DNA of 64,000 nt from Saccharopolyspora gloriosae (lineage in GTDB: Bacteria > Actinomycetota > Actinomycetes > Mycobacteriales > Pseudonocardiaceae): assembly GCF_014203325.1 (NCBI RefSeq), contig NZ_JACHIV010000001.1, positions 869,501 through 933,500 on the forward strand, written 5' to 3'. Made by a program: the position numbers and the translations under genes. Under the pieces are notes generated by a model. That model had not been told where the DNA came from and did no database searches. It was given only the letters and a program-made list of their open reading frames with translations. How positions within the stretch are numbered: position 1 is the stretch's first letter; the number at the start of each line of letters is the position of its first letter. This document shows, piece by piece, positions 20,061 to 30,370 of the stretch.

Positions 20061-20824
20061 GCGTGTCCGCGATGGTCGAAGTGCGGGGCGTGCGCAAGAG
20101 CTTCGGCGCGGTGCCGGTGCTGCGCGGGGTGGATCTCGCCGTCGGCGGGGGAACGGTCACCTGCGTCATCGGCCCGTCCGGTTCCGGCAAGAGCACCCTG
20201 CTGCGCTGCATCAACCACCTGGAGAAGATCGACGCCGGGCGGGTCGAGGTGGACGGCGCGCTGGTCGGCTACCGGGAGTCCGGCGGCAAGCTCCACGAGC
20301 TGCCGGACCGGGTGATCTCCCGGCAGCGAGCCGAGATCGGCATGGTCTTCCAGGGATTCCACCTGTTCGGCCACATGACCGCGCTGCGCAACGTGATGGA
20401 AGCGCTGCGCGGGGTGCGACGTCTGTCCAAAAAGGACGCCGAGCGGCGGGCGCTGGCGGCGTTGCGCGAAGTGGGGCTGGAGGAGCACGCGGAGTCGTAC
20501 CCGCGCCGGCTCTCCGGCGGCCAGCAGCAGCGGGTGGCCATCGCGCGGGCCCTCGCCATGGAGCCGAAGGTGCTGCTGTTCGACGAACCGACCAGCGCGC
20601 TCGATCCGCAACTGGTGGGGGAGGTGCTGGCGGTGATGAAGGACCTCGCCCGCGGCGGGCTCACCATGGTGGTGGTGACGCACGAGATCGGGTTCGCCCG
20701 CGAGGTCGCGGACACCGTGGTGTTCCTCGACGACGGCCGAGTCGTCGAATCCGGCCCGCCCGCCGAAGTCCTGCTGGCGCCGCGCGAACCCCGAACCCAG
20801 GAATTCCTCACCCGAGTGCTCTGA
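20057..20824 (+). CDS. ABC transporter ATP-binding protein, amino-acid type
   Basis: A 255-residue ATPase with Walker [11 protein letters not shown]-loop [16 protein letters not shown], signature [15 protein letters not shown], Walker [14 protein letters not shown] and the switch histidine in VVTHE. It starts at ATG 20057 overlapping the permease stop. The insertion [15 protein letters not shown] after the first strand set is typical of the HisP/GlnQ group. The stop codon is followed 24 bases later by the first of the 49-bp palindromic repeats. Confidence 0.96.
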   Translation: MSVSAMVEVRGVRKSFGAVPVLRGVDLAVGGGTVTCVIGPSGSGKSTLLRCINHLEKIDAGRVEVDGALVGYRESGGKLHELPDRVISRQRAEIGMVFQGFHLFGHMTALRNVMEALRGVRRLSKKDAERRALAALREVGLEEHAESYPRRLSGGQQQRVAIARALAMEPKVLLFDEPTSALDPQLVGEVLAVMKDLARGGLTMVVVTHEIGFAREVADTVVFLDDGRVVESGPPAEVLLAPREPRTQEFLTRVL

Positions 20825-20848
20825 CCCCGCCACCGGGCCGCGTTTCCG

Positions 20849-20897
20849 AGTGAACGGACCGTTCGACCAATCCGCTTGGACGAACGGTCCGTTCACT
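20849..20897. repeat. 49-bp palindromic repeat, copy 1
   Basis: Both cores are perfect: GAACGGACCGTTC on the left and GAACGGTCCGTTC on the right. The arms pair over 22 bp except at positions 18/32. The loop reads TCCGC, the reverse orientation of the commonest loop. It starts 24 bases after the ATPase stop codon. Confidence 0.95.
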
Positions 20898-20955
20898 CCG
20901 ACCCGGTAGCCCCGGTGGTCGACGGCCCGGGACGGCGCTGCGGCCAGGAGCGTCG

Positions 20956-21004
20956 AGTGAACGGACCGTTCGTCCCATCCCGTTGGGCGAGCGGTCCGTT
21001 CACT
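20956..21004. repeat. 49-bp palindromic repeat, copy 2
   Basis: The left core is perfect and the right core is GAGCGGTCCGTTC. The loop is TCCCG, in reverse orientation. It starts 107 bases after copy 1. Confidence 0.95.
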
Positions 21005-21057
21005 CGGCGGCGGACGGTGCGGCCGGTGTCGTCGCCCGGTCGGTGGTGCTCGGGTGG

Positions 21058-21106
21058 AGTGAGCGGACCGTTCGTCCAACGGGATTGGGCAGGCGGTCCG
21101 TTCACT
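21058..21106. repeat. 49-bp palindromic repeat, copy 3
   Basis: The left arm begins AGTGAGCGGACCGTTC and the right arm is AGGCGGTCCGTTCACT. Four of its departures from perfect pairing are T/G oppositions. The loop CGGGA is in forward orientation. Confidence 0.95.
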
Positions 21107-21175
21107 CCGATGACGTGGTGGCGGTGAGTGATCGGGGGCACCGGGAGACGGGGGTCCGTTGACCGTTCGGCTGAG

Positions 21176-21194
21176 TTAGGGTCGGCTCTCCCGA
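21176..21194 (+). promoter_or_regulatory. Candidate IdeR/DmdR iron box upstream of the acyltransferase
   Basis: TTAGGGTCGGCTCTCCCGA agrees at 13 of 19 positions with the consensus TTAGGTTAGGCTAACCTAA. It ends 21 bases before the chosen start codon. It is weaker than the box at 31861, but its place before a siderophore gene supports it. Confidence 0.55.
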
Positions 21195-21215
21195 CTCAGC
21201 GTGAAGGGGTGGCGT

Positions 21216-22532
21216 GTGACAGGTGTGACCGAGAACGTGCAGGTGGATCCGCGGGCCGCGGTGTTGTTGCGAAGGTGGCTGGCGGAGACCCACACGCCGG
21301 TCGCGCTGGGTCCGCTGAAGGCGACGATCGGGCCGCTGCGGTTCACCACCGAGGTCACCTACCGCTCACCGACGGGCGCGCACGGCTTCGGCCCGATCCG
21401 GGTTGCGGACTCCGGTGCCGTCGCGGATTCGGCGCTGCTCGCCGCGGCCTGCTCGGCGGATGCGCGCGGCCGGGCGCCGGCCGACGCGCCGATCAACTCC
21501 GAGGGCGCGGGCACGTTGCTCGACTGGCTGCTGCACGCGGTGCGCACCGACGCGATCGATCCGCTGGCGGGCAACGACGACGTCGACGTGCTCGGGCAAG
21601 GCGTGTCGACGCAGGACGAGGCTCGGAGGTGGCTCGCGTCGCACGTGGAGAGCACGGTGACGCCCGCGCTGCGCAACCTCGATGGCCGCGCCGACCTGGA
21701 CGAGGTGACGGCGCGGCTGCTGACCCGCCGCTCGCTGGCCGTCATCGGGCGGTTCGGCCTGCGCGGGGTGGCCGACGAGTCGGTGCTGCTGGACGCGCTG
21801 GCCCACGACTTGGCGGCGCTCGCCGAGACCTACCCGGACACCGAGCGGGTGGTGCGGCACTGGCTGCACAGCGCCACCTTGACGGACCTGGCCGTGCTCA
21901 ACGGCTCCGGTCTGCGCTACCTGTCCGAGGGCAAGGTGGCGGTAGCGCCGGTGCGCTACGAAACGCCGAACCCGCTGCGCGAAGTGCCGGCGGAGGCGGT
22001 GCCGGGAGTTCCGGTGCCGGTGCTCGACGAGGGCTGGTCGTTGCGGCCGGTGGTGCTGGACTCCGAGGATCCCGCGCTGGTGCACCGCTGGATGAACGAG
22101 GACCACGTCGCGGTCAACTGGAACCAGACGTGGTCGTTGCAGCGCTGGCAGGACGAGCTCGGCGCGCAGCTCGGCGGCGAGCACTCGGTGCCGTGCATCG
22201 TGAGCCGCGACGGCCGCGCGGTCGCGTACGTGGAGCTGTACCGGGTGGTGCGGGACAAGCTCGCCGCCTGCTACCCGCTGCATCCGCGTGATCTCGGCGT
22301 GCACATCGCGATCGGGGAGAAGGACGCCGTCGGTCGCGGGCTCGGCTCGTCGTTGCTGACCTCGGTGGCGCGCGGCCTGCTCGCGGCGGATCCGGAGTGC
22401 GTGCGCGTCGTCGCGGAGCCCAACGTGCACAACGGCGCGTCGGTGGCGGCGTTCGGGAAGGCCGGTTTCGAGCGGTCCCGCGAGGTGGGGCTGCCCGGCA
22501 AGAACTCCGCCCTCATGGTCCACGCCCGCTGA
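21216..22532 (+). CDS. Siderophore acyltransferase (IucB/MbtK-type GNAT) with an unrecognised N-terminal domain
   Basis: A 438-residue protein. The C-terminal 190 residues are a siderophore-type GNAT domain (Acetyltransf_8): LVHRWMNEDHVAVNWNQTW and CYPLHPRDLGVHIAIG, then GLGSSLLTSVARGLL and NVHNGASVAAFGKAGF for CoA binding. Such enzymes acylate the hydroxyamino group of N-hydroxy-ornithine or -lysine to a hydroxamate. The N-terminal 240 residues I do not recognise. The GTG at 21216 is six bases after GAAGGGG; a GTG at 21201 is the alternative. It supplies the step missing between the hydroxylase at 32824 and the NRPS, and a candidate iron box lies upstream. Confidence 0.85.
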   Translation: MTGVTENVQVDPRAAVLLRRWLAETHTPVALGPLKATIGPLRFTTEVTYRSPTGAHGFGPIRVADSGAVADSALLAAACSADARGRAPADAPINSEGAGTLLDWLLHAVRTDAIDPLAGNDDVDVLGQGVSTQDEARRWLASHVESTVTPALRNLDGRADLDEVTARLLTRRSLAVIGRFGLRGVADESVLLDALAHDLAALAETYPDTERVVRHWLHSATLTDLAVLNGSGLRYLSEGKVAVAPVRYETPNPLREVPAEAVPGVPVPVLDEGWSLRPVVLDSEDPALVHRWMNEDHVAVNWNQTWSLQRWQDELGAQLGGEHSVPCIVSRDGRAVAYVELYRVVRDKLAACYPLHPRDLGVHIAIGEKDAVGRGLGSSLLTSVARGLLAADPECVRVVAEPNVHNGASVAAFGKAGFERSREVGLPGKNSALMVHAR

Positions 22533-22547
22533 TCGCGGTCCTGTCCG

Positions 22548-22596
22548 AGTGAACGGACCGTTCGTCCAACGCGATGGGACGAACGGTCCGTTCACC
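22548..22596. repeat. 49-bp palindromic repeat, copy 4
   Basis: Both cores are perfect. The loop region is CGCGA and the last base is C rather than T. It starts 15 bases after the acyltransferase stop codon. Confidence 0.95.
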
Positions 22597-22666
22597 AGCG
22601 CTGAGCAGCCATCGAGAGGAGTGAGCCAGCGTCACCCGGCGGCGGCCCGCTGTTCGAGAGCTCCGA

Positions 22667-22715
22667 AGTGAACGGACCGTTCGCCCAACCAGATTGGACG
22701 AACGGTCCGTTCACC
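22667..22715. repeat. 49-bp palindromic repeat, copy 5
   Basis: Both cores are perfect, with linker GCCCAA, loop CCAGA and linker TTGGAC. It is one of the best-paired copies. Confidence 0.95.
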
Positions 22716-22763
22716 CATATCCGCCTGCGCGGCGGCGCCGGAGGTGGGCGAGGGCTCGGGTGG

Positions 22764-22812
22764 AGTGAACGGACCGTTTGTCCCAAGGGATTGGACGGAC
22801 GGTCCGTTCACT
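22764..22812. repeat. 49-bp palindromic repeat, copy 6
   Basis: The left core is GAACGGACCGTTT and the right core GGACGGTCCGTTC. The changes at positions 16/34 and 15/35 are both T/G oppositions, which would still pair as U-G in RNA. Confidence 0.95.
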
Positions 22813-22895
22813 CGGAAACCGGCTGCGGGGGCTCGGGGTGCGGCGGCAGGGATGGACGGGAGTGGGGAGTCGTCCGTTCTTGCTCGTTGGGGTGG

Positions 22896-22944
22896 GGTGA
22901 ACGGATCGTTCGTCCCGTTGGGTTGGACGGACGGGCCGTTCACT
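22896..22944. repeat. 49-bp palindromic repeat, copy 7
   Basis: A diverged copy with left core GAACGGATCGTTC and right core GGACGGGCCGTTC. It ends 73 bases before the iron box of the NRPS operon. Confidence 0.92.
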
Positions 22945-23017
22945 TCTTCGTCTCCGGGGGTGGGGCTGAGAGGTAGCGCACGCGGTGGGGGTTCTGGTCA
23001 CCGGGCTGCGGGTGAAA

Positions 23018-23036
23018 TAAGGTTAGCCTTACTTTG
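23018..23036 (+). promoter_or_regulatory. Iron box upstream of the NRPS
   Basis: TAAGGTTAGCCTTACTTTG matches the IdeR/DmdR consensus TTAGGTTAGGCTAACCTAA at 13 of 19 positions, including the central GGTTAG and CT. It ends 22 bases before the NRPS start codon. Confidence 0.75.
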
Positions 23037-23058
23037 TCCGCGTCCCGTGGGGAGAACG

Positions 23059-26000
23059 ATGCCGGAGCCGCAGGGCGCGTCACTGCCGCTGTCCGCCGCG
23101 CAAGCGGGGATCTGGTTCGCGCAGGCGCTCGACCGCGCGAACCCGATCTACAACACCAGCGAGTACGTCGAGATCCACGGCCCGGTCGACCCGGAGCTGT
23201 TCGCCGACGCGCTGACGAGGGTGCTGGCCGAGGCCGACACGCTGCGGATCCGGGTGGTCGAGACCGAGGACGGTCCGCGGCAGCTGATCGACCGGCCGTG
23301 GGAGCCGAGCCTGCCGGTGGTCGACGTCAGCGGGGACGCGGACCCGATGTCGGCCGCGCTGCGGTGGATGCGCGGCGACCTCGCCGAGCAGGTGGACCTG
23401 GCGGTGGGGGGCCCGGAGGGCAGGCTGTTCACGGCGGCGCTGCTGAAGCCGGCCGACGATCGGTGGCTCTGGTACCAGCGGATCCACCACGTGGCCATCG
23501 ACGGCTACGGCTTCTCCATCGTGCTGCGCCGGGTCGCGGAGGTCTACACGGCGCTGGTCGCGGGCGATGAGCCGGGGCGGTCCCCGTTCGGGCCGCTGGA
23601 GTCGTTGCTGGAGGCGGAGCGGGACTACCGGGCGTCGGAGAAGTTCGAGCGGGATGCGGAGTTCTGGCGGGAGCGGTTCGCCGACCGCCCCGAACCGGGC
23701 ACCTTGGCGGGGCGGTCGGGCCGGACGGCGCGCACGTTCCTGCGCCGCGCGGCGGACGTGGATTCCGGAGCCGCCGACGCGCTGGCCGGGGCCGCGCAGG
23801 ACAGCCGCACGATCTGGCCGGACGCGTTGATCGCCGGGTTCGCGGCGTACCTGCACCGGGTGACGGGGCAGCGCGAGGTGGTGCTGGGGCTGCCGGTGAT
23901 GGGGCGGCTCGGGTCGGCCGCGTCGCGGGTGCCGGGCATGGTCGTGAACGTGCTGCCGCTGCGGCTGTCGGTCGCGCCGGATTCGACGCGCGACGAGCTG
24001 GTCGTGCAGGTGGCGAAGGCGGTCCGCCAGGTGCGCAAGCACCAGCAGTACCGGGGCGAGGACCTGCGCCGGGACTTGCGACTGCTGGGCACGGACCGGC
24101 CGCTGTTCGGTCCGATGATCAACGTGAAGGCGTTCGACTACGACCTGTGCTTCGGCGAGCACTCCGCGACGGTGCACAACCTGGCGGCGGGCCCGGTCGA
24201 CGACCTGACGGTGTCGGTCTACACCGTCGGCACCGGGATGCGGTTCGAGTTCGACGCGAACCCGGACCTCTACACCGCCGACGAGATCTCCGCGCACCAG
24301 GACAGGTTCCTGCGCTTCCTGAGCCGGTTCGCGGAGGCGAACGGGACGGTCGGCGAGGTCGACCTGCTCTCCGCTGAAGAACGCCGCTTGGTGCTCGACG
24401 AGTGGAACGGCGGCCCCGTCGGAGCCGACCGCACGGGGATGACGCTGCCGGACCTGTTCGAGGACCAGGTCCGCCGCACCCCGGAGGCGGTGGCGCTGAC
24501 CTGGGGCGACGAGCGGATCACCTACACCGAGCTGGACGCGCGGGCGAACCGGCTGGCGCACTGCCTCATCGACCACGGCGTCGGCCCGGAGCAGCTGGTG
24601 GCGCTGGCGCTGCCGCGTTCGGCGGAGCTGGTGGTCTCGGTGCTGGCGGTGCTCAAGGCGGGAGCGGCGTACTTGCCGCTGGATCCGGGGAACCCGGCGA
24701 GCCGCATCGCCTACATCGTCGCGGACTCCGAGCCCGCGATGCTGATCAGCGACACCGCGCACCACGCGAACCTCCCGGCCGACATCCCGCGGCTGCTGCT
24801 GGACGATCCGGCCGGAGCGGCGGAGATCGCCGAGCATTCCCAGCGCGATCCGCGCGGTGGGGAACGCGGGCCGTTGACGTCGGATCACGCCGCGTACGTC
24901 ATCTACACCTCTGGTTCCACCGGCCAGCCGAAGGGCGTGGTGATCCCGCACCACAACGTGGTGCGCTTGTTCACCGCGACCGACCCGTGGTTCTCCTTCG
25001 GGGCCCAGGACGTGTGGACGCTGTTCCACTCGTACGCCTTCGACTTCTCGGTGTGGGAGCTGTGGGGCGCGCTGCTGCACGGCGGCAGGCTGGTCGTGGT
25101 GCCGCACGAGGTGAGCCGTTCGCCGCAGGAGTTCCTGGGCCTGCTGGCGCGTGAGCGCGTCACCGTGCTGAACCAGACCCCGTCGGCGTTCTACCAGCTC
25201 ATCGAGGCCGACCGGAACGCTCCGGAGTTCGAGCTAGCGCTGCGGTACGTGGTGTTCGGCGGTGAGGCGCTGGACCTGTCCCGGCTGGACGACTGGTACG
25301 CGCGGCACCCGGACGACCCGAAGCTGATCAACATGTACGGGATCACCGAGACGACCGTGCACGTGTCGTACGTGGAGCTCGACCCGGAGCTGGTCGCGCG
25401 GCGCGACGGCAGCCTGATCGGCCGCGGCATCCCGGACCTGCGGGTGTACCTGCTGGACGAGAACCTGCACCCGGTGCCGCCGGGCGTGATCGGCGAGCTC
25501 TACATCTCGGGGGAGGGGCTGGCGCGCGGCTACCTGGGGCGGCGGGCGTTGACGGCGTCGCGGTTCGTCGCCGACCCGTTCGGCGAGAAGGGCGCCCGGA
25601 TGTACCGCTCCGGGGACTTGGCGCGGTGGCGCTCCGGTGGCCTGCTGGAGTTCGTCGGGCGAGCCGACCACCAGGTCAAGATCCGCGGTTTCCGCATCGA
25701 GCTCGGTGAGATCGAGGCACGGCTCGCGGCGCATCCGCAGGTCACGCAGGCCGCGGTGGTGGCGCGCGAGGACCAGCCCGGTGATCACCGGCTCGTCGGG
25801 TACGCCGTGTCGGCCGCCGAAGCCGCCGAGCTGCGATCGCACTTGGCGGCGGAGCTGCCGGACTACATGGTGCCTTCGGCGGTGGTGCTGCTGGACGCGC
25901 TTCCGCTGACCCCCAACGGAAAGCTCGACGCGAAGGCGCTGCCCGCGCCGGACTTCGCGCCGCAGGCGGCGGGCCGGGGCCCGCGCGACGCGGTCGAATC

Positions 26001-29000
26001 GGTGCTGTGCCGGCTGTTCGGCGAGGTGCTGGGCGTGCCGGAGGTCGGCATCGACGACGGTTTCTTCGATCTCGGCGGGCATTCGCTGCTGGCGACGCGG
26101 CTGCTGACGCGGGTGCGCGGCGAACTGGGCGTGGAGCTGTCCATCCGCACCTTGTTCGACCACCCGACCGTGGCGGGTCTGGTGCGGCGGATGGGGCCGA
26201 GCCTGCGCCCCCGCCCGGAACTGCGCCCGCGGCCCCGGCCGGACGAGGTACCGCTGTCCTTCGCGCAGCAGCGGCTCTGGTTCCTGCACCGGCTGGAGGG
26301 CCCCAGCGCCACCTACAACCTGCCGATCAGCGTGCGGCTGTCCGGTGAGCTCGACGTGGCCGCGTTGCGCGCCGCGCTCGGCGACGTGGTGGGCAGGCAC
26401 GAGAGCCTGCGCACCGCGTTCCCCGACCGCCAGGGCGAACCGCGTCAGTCCGTGCTGGAGCCTGGTGAGCCGGAGTTGCCGCTCGTCGAGACGACCGAGG
26501 CCGAGCTCGACGGCGAGCTCGCCGCGGCGGCCCGGCACGGTTTCGACCTGGCGCAGGAGCCGCCGCTGCGCGCCACGCTGCTGCGCACCGGCGAGCGGGA
26601 GCACGTGCTGCTGGTGCTGCTGCACCACATCGCCACCGACGAGTGGTCGATGGCGCCGCTGCTGCGCGACCTCGCCACCGCCTACGCGGCCCGCCGCCGC
26701 GGCGCGGAACCGGACTGGGCGCCGTTACCGGTGCAGTACGCGGATTACGCGCTGTGGCAGCGGGAACTGCTCGGTGACGAGCAGGACGAGCAGAGCCTCG
26801 CGGCGCGCGAACTCGCGTTCTGGCGGGACGCGCTGGCGGGGCTGCCCGACGAGCTCGCGCTGCCCGCCGACCACCAGCGGCCCGCGGTGCCCAGCCACCG
26901 GGGCGGCGCCGTGCGGTTCGGCTTCGACGCCGCGCTGCACCGGGACCTCCGCGCGCTGGCCACCGAACACCGGGCGAGCCTGTTCATGGTGGTGCAGGCC
27001 GGGTTGGCCGCGCTGCTGACCCGCCTCGGCGCGGGCACCGACATCCCCATCGGTTCGCCGGTCGCGGGACGCGGCGACGACCGGCTCGACGAGCTCGTCG
27101 GCTTCTTCGTCAACAGCCTGGTGCTGCGCACCGACACCTCCGGCGAGCCCACGTTCGCCGAGCTGCTGGACCGGGTGCGCCAGTCCGACCTGGCCGCCTA
27201 CGACCACGCCGAGCTGCCCTTCGAGCGGCTCGCGGAGGTGCTCAACCCGTCGCGGTCGCTGGCCCGGCACCCGCTGTTCCAGGTGATGCTGGCCTACTGG
27301 GGCGAAGCGGAGGCGGTGGACGCGGAGTTCCCCGGTCTCGACGCGACCGTGGACACCGTCGACGCGGGGGCCGCCAAGTTCGACCTGGCGCTGAGCCTGC
27401 GCGAGGTCTCCGACGGCGTCGAGGGCGTCGCCCAGTTCAGCGCGGACCTGTTCGAGCCCGCGAGCGTCGAGGCGCTGACCGCGCGGTTCGTGCGGCTGCT
27501 CACCGCCGCCGCCGCGGCCCCGGACACCCCGATCGGCGACCTGGACCTGCTCGATCCGGCGGAGCGACGGCGGATCTTCAACTGGGGCGACGCGATCCCG
27601 GACCAGGACGTGCGGCCCGCGACGTTCCCCGACCTGCTCGACCAGCGGATCGCGGAACGCCCGGACAAGGCGGCGCTGGTCTTCGAGGGCACCGAGCTCA
27701 GCTACGCGGAGCTGGGCGCGCGGGTGAACGCGCTGGCGCACCTGCTGATGGAGCGCGGGGCCGCGCCGGGCCGGATCGTCGGCGTGATGCTGCCGCGCTC
27801 CCCGGAACTGATCATCGGGTTGCTGGCGGTGCTCGCGTCCGGTGCGGCCTACCTGGCGCTGGACCCCGACTACCCGGCCGACCGGCTGGAGCACATGATC
27901 GACGACGCGGATCCGGGCCTGGTGCTGGCGTTCTCGGACCGCAGCCCGGACAACGCGCCGACGCTGCTGCTCGACAGCGCGCAGGTGCGCGCGGCCTGGG
28001 ACGCCGAGCCCACCGCGACACCGCCCCGGAAGTCCACAGTGGATGATCCGGCGTACGTCATCTACACCTCCGGTTCCACCGGCAGGCCCAAGGGCGTCGT
28101 CGTCCCGCACACCGGCGTCGCCGGTCTCGTCGCCACCCAGACCCAGCGGGTCGGCATCACCGCCGAGAGCAGGGTGCTGCAGTTCGCCTCGCCGAGCTTC
28201 GACGTCGCGTTCTGGGAGCTGTGCATGGGACTGCTCTCCGGCGGCACGCTCGTCGTGGTGCCCGCCGACCGGCGGGTGCCGGGCGCGCCGCTGGCCGACT
28301 ACGCCCGCGAGCACGAGGTGACGCACCTGGCGATCGGGCCGTCGGTGATGGGCATGTTCCCGCCCGACGTGGACCTGCCGCCGAACGCGACGCTGCTCTG
28401 CGGTGCCGAGAAGGTGCCCGCCGACCTGGTGGAACGCTGGTCGCGGGACCGCGTGATGCTCAACTGCTACGGCCCGACCGAGGCCACCGTGAACTCCACC
28501 CTGTGGGAGTGCGAACCCGACACCGGCACGTCGGTCCCGATCGGCGTGCCCGACCCCGGCACCCGGCTCTACGTGCTCGACGCCGCGCTGCGGCCGGTGC
28601 CGCCGGGAGTGGTCGGCGAGCTCTACGTCTCCGGAACCGGCCTCGCCCACGGCTACCTGAACCGCCCGTCGCTGACCGCCGAGCGCTTCGTCGCCGATCC
28701 GCACGGCGCGCCCGGCGCGCGCATGTACCGCACCGGTGACCTGGTGCGGTGGCGTGCCGACGGGGCGCTGGACTTCGCCGGGCGGGCCGACGACCAGGTC
28801 AAGATCCGCGGATTCCGCATCGAACCCGGTGAGATCGAGGCGTCGCTGGCCAAGCACCCCGCCGTCGGCCAGGTCGCCACCGTCGTGCGCGAGGACCGGC
28901 CCGGCGACAAGCGCCTCATCGGCTACGTCGTCGCCCAGCGGGAAGTGGAGCAGGCCGAACTGCGCGCGCACGTCGCCGAATCGCTGCCGGACTACATGGT

Positions 29001-30162
29001 CCCCGCCGCGATCGTGTTCGTGGACGCACTGCCGCTGATGCCGAACGGGAAGCTGGACCGGTCTGCGCTGCCCGAACCCGACCTCGCCGGCGCCGTCGGC
29101 TCCGCGGTGCCCCGCGACCCCACCGAAGAGGTGCTGTGCGCGCTGTTCGCGGAAGTGCTCGAACTCCCGCGCGTCGGCGTGCACGACGGCTTCTTCGACC
29201 TCGGCGGGCATTCGCTGCTCGCGGCCCGGCTCATCGCGCGCATCGACGAGGCGCTCGGCGTGAAGCTCAACGTGGGCAGCCTGTTCGCCGCCCCGACCGT
29301 CGCCGGGCTCGGCGCCCGCGTGCGCACCGGTGGCAAGGGCGACGCGCTGGGCATCCTGCTGCCGCTGCGCACCGAGGGCGCGAAGGAACCGCTGTTCTGC
29401 GTGCACCCCGCGGCCGGGCTGGCCTGGCCGTTCTCCGGGCTGATGAAGCACATCGACCCGCAGCGCCCGCTCTACGGCCTGCAATCGCGGGGCCTCGACG
29501 AGCCCGCGCCGGTGCTGGACGACCTCGCGGCGATGGCCGCCGAGTACCTCGACCACGTCCGCGAGGTGCAGCCGCACGGCCCGTACCACTTCCTCGGCTG
29601 GTCCTTCGGCGGCGTCGTCGCCCACGAGATGAGCACCCAGCTCCAGGACCAGGGCGAACAGGTCCGGTTCCTGTGCATGCTCGACTCGTACCCGAAGGAC
29701 GTGTGGGACGAGCTGCCCACCGAGGAGGAGGCGCTCAAGGCGCTGCTGTACATGGCCGGCTACGACATGGGCCTGCTGGGCGAGCAGCCGCTGCACCGCG
29801 ACCAGGTGATGGAGATCCTCTCCGCCGAGGGCAGCGCGCTGGCGAACCTCGAAGAGCACACCGTGAAGGCCGTCATCGACAACTTCGCCAACTGCGCGGT
29901 GCTGGAGAACGAGGCCGACCACGGCACGTTCCACGGCGACGTGCTGTTCTTCACCGCCACCGTCAACCAGGCCAAGGCATCCCTGACGCCCCGCATGTGG
30001 GAGTCCTACGTGGACGGAGCCGTGGAGAACCACGACATCGCCTGCGAGCACAAGGACATGACCCGGCCCGCCCCGCTCGCCGAGATCGCCGAGATCGTCC
30101 AAGATCGGCTGCGGCGCACCGAAGCCCCCGCTCCCGACCCGCGAAGGAGTTCCGGACCATGA
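23059..30162 (+). CDS. Two-module nonribosomal peptide synthetase for a siderophore (C-A-T-C-A-T-TE)
   Basis: A 2367-residue synthetase. C1 has HHVAIDG at 143-149. A1 has [10 protein letters not shown] from 613 and [10 protein letters not shown] with Asp662. T1 has DLGGHSL with Ser1009. C2 has HHIATDEWS from 1189. A2 has [10 protein letters not shown] from 1666 and FDVAFWELC with Asp1715. T2 has Ser2052. The thioesterase has GWSFGG with Ser2182. By alignment to GrsA, the A1 pocket reads D-F-W-N-V-G-M-V-H, the usual threonine code; A2 reads D-V-W-A-L-G-C-V-N, which I cannot assign. There is no epimerase domain. ATG 23059 follows GGGGAG; the open frame runs upstream through two palindromic repeats and is spurious there. 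The stop overlaps mbtH. Confidence 0.95.
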   Translation: MPEPQGASLPLSAAQAGIWFAQALDRANPIYNTSEYVEIHGPVDPELFADALTRVLAEADTLRIRVVETEDGPRQLIDRPWEPSLPVVDVSGDADPMSAALRWMRGDLAEQVDLAVGGPEGRLFTAALLKPADDRWLWYQRIHHVAIDGYGFSIVLRRVAEVYTALVAGDEPGRSPFGPLESLLEAERDYRASEKFERDAEFWRERFADRPEPGTLAGRSGRTARTFLRRAADVDSGAADALAGAAQDSRTIWPDALIAGFAAYLHRVTGQREVVLGLPVMGRLGSAASRVPGMVVNVLPLRLSVAPDSTRDELVVQVAKAVRQVRKHQQYRGEDLRRDLRLLGTDRPLFGPMINVKAFDYDLCFGEHSATVHNLAAGPVDDLTVSVYTVGTGMRFEFDANPDLYTADEISAHQDRFLRFLSRFAEANGTVGEVDLLSAEERRLVLDEWNGGPVGADRTGMTLPDLFEDQVRRTPEAVALTWGDERITYTELDARANRLAHCLIDHGVGPEQLVALALPRSAELVVSVLAVLKAGAAYLPLDPGNPASRIAYIVADSEPAMLISDTAHHANLPADIPRLLLDDPAGAAEIAEHSQRDPRGGERGPLTSDHAAYVIYTSGSTGQPKGVVIPHHNVVRLFTATDPWFSFGAQDVWTLFHSYAFDFSVWELWGALLHGGRLVVVPHEVSRSPQEFLGLLARERVTVLNQTPSAFYQLIEADRNAPEFELALRYVVFGGEALDLSRLDDWYARHPDDPKLINMYGITETTVHVSYVELDPELVARRDGSLIGRGIPDLRVYLLDENLHPVPPGVIGELYISGEGLARGYLGRRALTASRFVADPFGEKGARMYRSGDLARWRSGGLLEFVGRADHQVKIRGFRIELGEIEARLAAHPQVTQAAVVAREDQPGDHRLVGYAVSAAEAAELRSHLAAELPDYMVPSAVVLLDALPLTPNGKLDAKALPAPDFAPQAAGRGPRDAVESVLCRLFGEVLGVPEVGIDDGFFDLGGHSLLATRLLTRVRGELGVELSIRTLFDHPTVAGLVRRMGPSLRPRPELRPRPRPDEVPLSFAQQRLWFLHRLEGPSATYNLPISVRLSGELDVAALRAALGDVVGRHESLRTAFPDRQGEPRQSVLEPGEPELPLVETTEAELDGELAAAARHGFDLAQEPPLRATLLRTGEREHVLLVLLHHIATDEWSMAPLLRDLATAYAARRRGAEPDWAPLPVQYADYALWQRELLGDEQDEQSLAARELAFWRDALAGLPDELALPADHQRPAVPSHRGGAVRFGFDAALHRDLRALATEHRASLFMVVQAGLAALLTRLGAGTDIPIGSPVAGRGDDRLDELVGFFVNSLVLRTDTSGEPTFAELLDRVRQSDLAAYDHAELPFERLAEVLNPSRSLARHPLFQVMLAYWGEAEAVDAEFPGLDATVDTVDAGAAKFDLALSLREVSDGVEGVAQFSADLFEPASVEALTARFVRLLTAAAAAPDTPIGDLDLLDPAERRRIFNWGDAIPDQDVRPATFPDLLDQRIAERPDKAALVFEGTELSYAELGARVNALAHLLMERGAAPGRIVGVMLPRSPELIIGLLAVLASGAAYLALDPDYPADRLEHMIDDADPGLVLAFSDRSPDNAPTLLLDSAQVRAAWDAEPTATPPRKSTVDDPAYVIYTSGSTGRPKGVVVPHTGVAGLVATQTQRVGITAESRVLQFASPSFDVAFWELCMGLLSGGTLVVVPADRRVPGAPLADYAREHEVTHLAIGPSVMGMFPPDVDLPPNATLLCGAEKVPADLVERWSRDRVMLNCYGPTEATVNSTLWECEPDTGTSVPIGVPDPGTRLYVLDAALRPVPPGVVGELYVSGTGLAHGYLNRPSLTAERFVADPHGAPGARMYRTGDLVRWRADGALDFAGRADDQVKIRGFRIEPGEIEASLAKHPAVGQVATVVREDRPGDKRLIGYVVAQREVEQAELRAHVAESLPDYMVPAAIVFVDALPLMPNGKLDRSALPEPDLAGAVGSAVPRDPTEEVLCALFAEVLELPRVGVHDGFFDLGGHSLLAARLIARIDEALGVKLNVGSLFAAPTVAGLGARVRTGGKGDALGILLPLRTEGAKEPLFCVHPAAGLAWPFSGLMKHIDPQRPLYGLQSRGLDEPAPVLDDLAAMAAEYLDHVREVQPHGPYHFLGWSFGGVVAHEMSTQLQDQGEQVRFLCMLDSYPKDVWDELPTEEEALKALLYMAGYDMGLLGEQPLHRDQVMEILSAEGSALANLEEHTVKAVIDNFANCAVLENEADHGTFHGDVLFFTATVNQAKASLTPRMWESYVDGAVENHDIACEHKDMTRPAPLAEIAEIVQDRLRRTEAPAPDPRRSSGP

Positions 30163-30356
30163 GCAATCCGTTCGACGACCCCGAGGGCTCGTTCTACGCC
30201 CTGGTCAACGACGAGGACCAGTACTCGCTGTGGCCGGAGCGGATCAAGGTGCCCGACGGCTGGACGGTCGCCCACGGCCCGGCGGGCCGCGAAGCCTGCC
30301 TGGAACACATCGAGGTGCACTGGACGGACATCCGCCCGGTCCGCAACGGCGCGTAA
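30159..30356 (+). CDS. MbtH-like protein
   Basis: A 65-residue chaperone that binds NRPS adenylation domains and is often required for their folding or activity. The family pattern is complete: [24 protein letters not shown], then [21 protein letters not shown] and a final WTDIRP. Its ATG overlaps the NRPS stop by four bases, which fits stoichiometric coupling with the synthetase. Confidence 0.97.
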   Translation: MSNPFDDPEGSFYALVNDEDQYSLWPERIKVPDGWTVAHGPAGREACLEHIEVHWTDIRPVRNGA

Positions 30357-30370
30357 GTCGGGAACCAACA

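Noticed and set aside
22744-23058. A 105-codon N-terminal extension of the NRPS
   Set aside because: It is encoded by two palindromic repeats and the iron box. ATG 23059 has a proper ribosome site and gives the normal start of a C domain.
26725-30102. A 1125-codon open frame on the minus strand opposite the NRPS gene (and similar long antisense frames opposite other genes)
   Set aside because: Long antisense frames are expected in very GC-rich coding DNA. This one lacks family-like segments and is rich in His, Arg and Val, and the plus strand encodes clear NRPS domains.
23059-30162. Assignment of the NRPS product to erythrochelin
   Set aside because: The erythrochelin synthetase has four modules, while this one has two with a threonine-type first code.
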